Source: Cognatishimia sp. SS12
GTDB taxonomy: Bacteria; Pseudomonadota; Alphaproteobacteria; Rhodobacterales; Rhodobacteraceae
DNA: 64,000 bases
Assembly: GCF_028369055.1 (NCBI RefSeq)
Contig: NZ_JAQNCZ010000005.1
Location: 248,001-312,000, forward strand
Reading direction: 5' to 3'
Shown here: in pieces, positions 61,024 to 64,000 of the stretch
Layout: every line of letters starts with the position of its first letter
Numbering within the stretch: the stretch's first letter is position 1
Position numbers and translations under genes: made by a program
The notes under the pieces: model-generated
What the model was told of the DNA's origin: nothing
The model's input: the letters and a program-made list of their open reading frames with translations, nothing else
Databases searched by the model: none

Positions 61024-64000
61024 TCACGCAACCAGCGTTTCGGCGGCCTTCAGATCGACCGAGACAAGCTGGCTGACGCCCTGTTCCTGCATGGTGACAC
61101 CAAAGAGACGATCCATCCGGGCCATCGTCACCGCATGGTGGGTGATGATCAAAAAGCGCGTGTCAGTCTGACGGCACATTTCATCCAAAAGATCGCAGAA
61201 GCGCGTGACATTGGCGTCATCCAATGGGGCGTCCACCTCATCCAGCACACAGATCGGGGCCGGGTTGGCCAGGAAGACCGCAAAGATCAGCGCCATGGCG
61301 GTCAGTGTCTGCTCCCCCCCTGACAAGAGCGAGAGCGTCGACAGTTTCTTGCCCGGCGGCTGGCACATGATCTCAAGCCCCGCGTCCAGCGGATCATCGC
61401 TTTCCACCAGCACAAGGTTGGCCTCGCCGCCGCCAAAGAGATGTTTGAACAGCATCGAAAAATTGCTGTTCACCTGTTCAAAGGCTGTCAGCAGTCGCTC
61501 GCGCCCTTCGGAATTGAGGCTAGCAATGCCCGAACGCAGGGTGCGGATCGCCTCTTCCAAATCCTGCTTTTCCGTCACCAGAGTGCTGTGCTCTTCCTGG
61601 ACCTCGCGCGCATCTTCTTCGGCGCGCAGGTTCACAGCGCCGAGCGCATCGCGCTGACGCTTCAGACGGTTGACGTCACTTTCAATGGTTTGGCTGGCGG
61701 GCATCTCTTCGGGCACCACATCCAGGCTTTCCAAGAGCGCCTCTGGTGTTTGCTCCATCTCATCATGGATACGCTCTGCGGCGCTTGCCACCGTTTCGCG
61801 GGCGGCATCGGCCAGCGCTTCGGCGCGGGCGCGTTTCTCGCGCACTTCGGAGGCTTCGCGCTCTGCATCCCGTTCGGCCTGTTCCGCAGTGCGCAGCGCG
61901 CTTTCCGCTTCCGCCAACTTATCCGCCGCCCCGCGCCGCCGCGCTTCTGCGTCTTCGATTGCGACGGTCAGATCTTCGCGTTTTTCTGCGATGTCCTCGG
62001 GCACCATCTGCGCATCCAGCAGCTCTTCTTCCGAAGCCCGCTTACGCTCGGCCAGTTCGCCGCTGCGTTTTTCGGCAGTTTCAAGGCGATGCCGCCAGCC
62101 GGAAAGCTCTTTCTTCACCTGCTGACTGCGCGCCAGACGCGCCTCGCCTTCGCGGCGCAGTTCATCATGGGCGGAGCGTTTGGACATCATGGTGATGCGC
62201 GCCGCCTCAACGGTCATCTTGATATCTTCGACCGCCCCGCGTGCCGCATCCAGATCACCAAGATCGGCAAGACCGCGCTCAGCCTCCTGATGCTGGCCCC
62301 GCGCTTCCATCGCGGCTTCTTCGTGGCGGCGCACCGCAAGACCCAGCGATTCCAGCTTGCCGCCTGACAGGTTCACCTCGGCCTCAGCGCGGCTGAGTGC
62401 GCGGGCGGCATCAGCCACGGCGCGATCCGCATCGCGGCGCGCCTCGCGGGCACGTTTGTCGGCGTCCGCCAGCGCGACAAGCCGCGACTGCAGCGTTTCA
62501 TGCGCCTGAACCGCGCCGTCCGAGCGCGCGCTGGCCCGGGCCATTTCTTGCTTGAGCTCTTCCAGACGGTTGAGCTGCTGCAACCGCAGCGCCGCTGCGC
62601 TTGGGCCATCTTCGGCCCAGCTGCGAAAGCCGTCCCAACGCCATAGGTCGCCCTCTGGGGACACAAGGCGCTGACCCGGTTTCAGCAGCCTTTGCAGGCG
62701 GCTTGCGTCTTCGGGGGAGGCAAGGCCAATCTGGCTCATCCGCCGTTCCAACACCTCGGGCACCGAAACGTGTTGCGCCAGAGAGGTCACGCCAGCGGGC
62801 AGAGGTTGTGCATCATCATAGGCCGGCAGAACATGCCAGCCGGACGGGCCATCTTCGTCGACTTCGGGGGCGCGCAAATCATCGGCCAGCGCCGCACCGA
62901 GCGCTTTTTCAAATCCCTGCTCGACTTGAAGGCGATCCAGGATCTGCCCGCCCTCGGCGGTGTCGCGTTCCAGCAATTTGGCCAGCGCCGTCACCTCAGC
63001 GCGCAGCGCGTTCAACTCGCCCTCGGCCTCGGACCGCTCAGCGCGGGCATCCGCCTCGCGCGCTTGTGTTTCCGCGCGGTCCTCTTCGGCTTCTGCCAAG
63101 GCTTCTTCGGCCAGCGAGGCGCGCTCAACCGCTTCTTCTTCGGCAGCCTGCGCCAGTTCAAATTCTTCTTCGGCCTGTGCCAGCGCAGCCTTGCTGTCTT
63201 GAGCCGCCTGGCGGGCTTTTTCGGCCTCAGCTTCGCTTTTCTGTTGCTGACGCAGGGTGTCGGACAACAGGCGCTGTGCAGATTGGTGCCGGGCGGACAG
63301 ACGTGCCACATCTTCGGTCAGCTCTGACAGATCGCTTTCGCGTTCCTGCAACAGCGCAGCCGCTTCGCGGGCGGCCTCTTCGGCCTCCTCTACCAGTTCG
63401 CTATGGCCTTCAGAGGCTTTGGCAAGCTCGCGTTGCTCCCATTCCAACTGCTCAATAGTTTCCCCGGCGTCACGATTTAGACCGGTTTCACGCTCCATAT
63501 CGCGGGCCAGCTGTTCAATGCGGTTGGTTAGCGTCACGATGATCTGGCGCGCGTGCTCTTCCTGATCCTTCAGGCTGTCACGCTGCACCTGCAAACGTTG
63601 CAGGATGGCACTGGCGATGGCTTCCTCTTCGCGCAGCGGCGGCAAAAGCGCATCCTGCTCTTCGCGGGCTTTCGCAGCCATGCGGGCGGCCGTTTCGGCC
63701 TGCGCCGCGATCACCACGCAGTTGCGCAATTCTTCATCTGCCTTGATGCGGGTTTCTTCTGCGTCGCGCCAGCGGCGATAGAGCAACATGCCTTCGGATT
63801 GGCGCAACTCTGCGCCAATCGCCTTATAACGCGCCGCCTGTTTGGCCTGCCGCGCCAGGCTCGCCAATTGACCGGCCAATTGCTCGACCGTGTCATCCAC
63901 ACGAGTCAGATTTGCTTCAGCGCCTTTGAGCTTCAGTTCGGCCTCATGGCGACGCTGATAAAGCCCCGAAATCCCGGCCGCCTCTTCCAGAATGCGGCGG
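61024..64000 (-). CDS. smc: Chromosome segregation protein SMC (N-terminus outside window)
   Basis: SMC with ScpAB compacts and segregates the chromosome. The visible 992 codons begin inside the first globular domain (RRILEEAAGISGLYQRRHEAE, split near its centre). A coiled-coil follows, then a hinge near window positions 62,550-63,000 (LEDRLQVEQ-like region, here ILDRLQVEQGFEKALGAAL), the second coiled-coil, and the C-terminal ATPase half. That half carries the signature LLSGGEQTLTAMAL and Walker B CVLDEVDAPLDDANV. The P-loop half is missing because the window ends. The coils are Ala/Glu/Arg-rich, which explains the long open frames on both strands. Confidence 0.96.
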   Translation of the reverse strand, partial: RRILEEAAGISGLYQRRHEAELKLKGAEANLTRVDDTVEQLAGQLASLARQAKQAARYKAIGAELRQSEGMLLYRRWRDAEETRIKADEELRNCVVIAAQAETAARMAAKAREEQDALLPPLREEEAIASAILQRLQVQRDSLKDQEEHARQIIVTLTNRIEQLARDMERETGLNRDAGETIEQLEWEQRELAKASEGHSELVEEAEEAAREAAALLQERESDLSELTEDVARLSARHQSAQRLLSDTLRQQQKSEAEAEKARQAAQDSKAALAQAEEEFELAQAAEEEAVERASLAEEALAEAEEDRAETQAREADARAERSEAEGELNALRAEVTALAKLLERDTAEGGQILDRLQVEQGFEKALGAALADDLRAPEVDEDGPSGWHVLPAYDDAQPLPAGVTSLAQHVSVPEVLERRMSQIGLASPEDASRLQRLLKPGQRLVSPEGDLWRWDGFRSWAEDGPSAAALRLQQLNRLEELKQEMARASARSDGAVQAHETLQSRLVALADADKRAREARRDADRAVADAARALSRAEAEVNLSGGKLESLGLAVRRHEEAAMEARGQHQEAERGLADLGDLDAARGAVEDIKMTVEAARITMMSKRSAHDELRREGEARLARSQQVKKELSGWRHRLETAEKRSGELAERKRASEEELLDAQMVPEDIAEKREDLTVAIEDAEARRRGAADKLAEAESALRTAEQAERDAEREASEVREKRARAEALADAARETVASAAERIHDEMEQTPEALLESLDVVPEEMPASQTIESDVNRLKRQRDALGAVNLRAEEDAREVQEEHSTLVTEKQDLEEAIRTLRSGIASLNSEGRERLLTAFEQVNSNFSMLFKHLFGGGEANLVLVESDDPLDAGLEIMCQPPGKKLSTLSLLSGGEQTLTAMALIFAVFLANPAPICVLDEVDAPLDDANVTRFCDLLDEMCRQTDTRFLIITHHAVTMARMDRLFGVTMQEQGVSQLVSVDLKAAETLVA

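Noticed and set aside
61441-62367. Plus-strand open frame of over 300 codons in smc
   Set aside because: Antisense shadow caused by the Ala/Glu/Arg-rich coiled-coil codons of SMC.

Overview
The window is a typical piece of an alphaproteobacterial chromosome. Gene content and order point to the order Rhodobacterales, Roseobacter group. The supporting evidence is the ethylmalonyl-CoA-pathway enzymes L-malyl-CoA/beta-methylmalyl-CoA lyase and methylsuccinyl-CoA dehydrogenase, the acidic FYDLN protein, the pdxJ-acpS-lepB-rnc-era-recO block, the rsh-rpoZ-folK block and many Rhodobacterales-type small conserved proteins. Coding density is high, genes often overlap by 4 bases (ATGA), and both ends of the window cut a gene (pheT at the left, smc at the right). 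I see no prophage, integrase, insertion sequence, CRISPR array or rRNA, and only one tRNA (Ala, GGC).

Layout. 1-4 kb: rpmI-rplT-pheS-pheT and pyk, leftward. 4-7.4 kb: an N-formylglutamate amidohydrolase-like gene, a DUF1244 gene and galM, then a divergent NAD(P)-binding protein / HxlR regulator pair. 7.4-10.4 kb: a leftward D-amino-acid cluster dgcN-dgcA-dat. 10.6-15.7 kb: mcl1, a divergent Lrp regulator / LysE exporter pair, accA, a GntR regulator, a YgjP-like metallopeptidase and the FYDLN protein. 15.7-21.1 kb: tRNA-Ala, an SDR, a small heat-shock protein with an RpoH-like promoter, two tandem secreted trypsin-like proteases, a DUF599 membrane protein, rlmH and rsfS. 21.3-30 kb: an MscS channel, then leuC, a glycosyltransferase, leuD, a membrane protein, an EEP-fold protein and leuB. 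30-38.8 kb: a DMT permease, an acyltransferase, a tyrosine phosphatase, purU, galU, a small winged-helix/membrane-protein pair, mcd, a TetR regulator and a META lipoprotein. 38.8-48 kb: a long leftward housekeeping series from folK down to recO. 48-61 kb: NYN protein, ispH, rnhA, a TRIC-type channel, a frameshifted glycosyltransferase, def, a degenerate def paralogue, fmt, a MalY-type aminotransferase, glutathionyl-hydroquinone reductase, two cobalamin genes and a lytic transglycosylase. 61-64 kb: smc.

Most of the window is housekeeping, so the unusual points are local. (1) dgcN-dgcA sits next to a D-amino-acid transaminase, which suggests a route from several D-amino acids through D-glutamate to N-acetyl-L-glutamate. 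(2) Two genes of the same acetate-assimilation pathway, mcl1 and mcd, lie 25 kb apart but carry closely similar upstream sequence blocks. (3) A second peptide deformylase lies between def and fmt and has lost both the zinc-binding Cys and the catalytic Glu. (4) A family 2 glycosyltransferase is broken by one extra base in an A6 run. (5) The leader of leuB, and less clearly that of leuC, can form mutually exclusive hairpins. (6) An EEP-family gene has no start codon near its signal peptide and overlaps its neighbour by 121 bases. None of these is proven new; all rest on reading the sequence, and no database search or folding programme was run.
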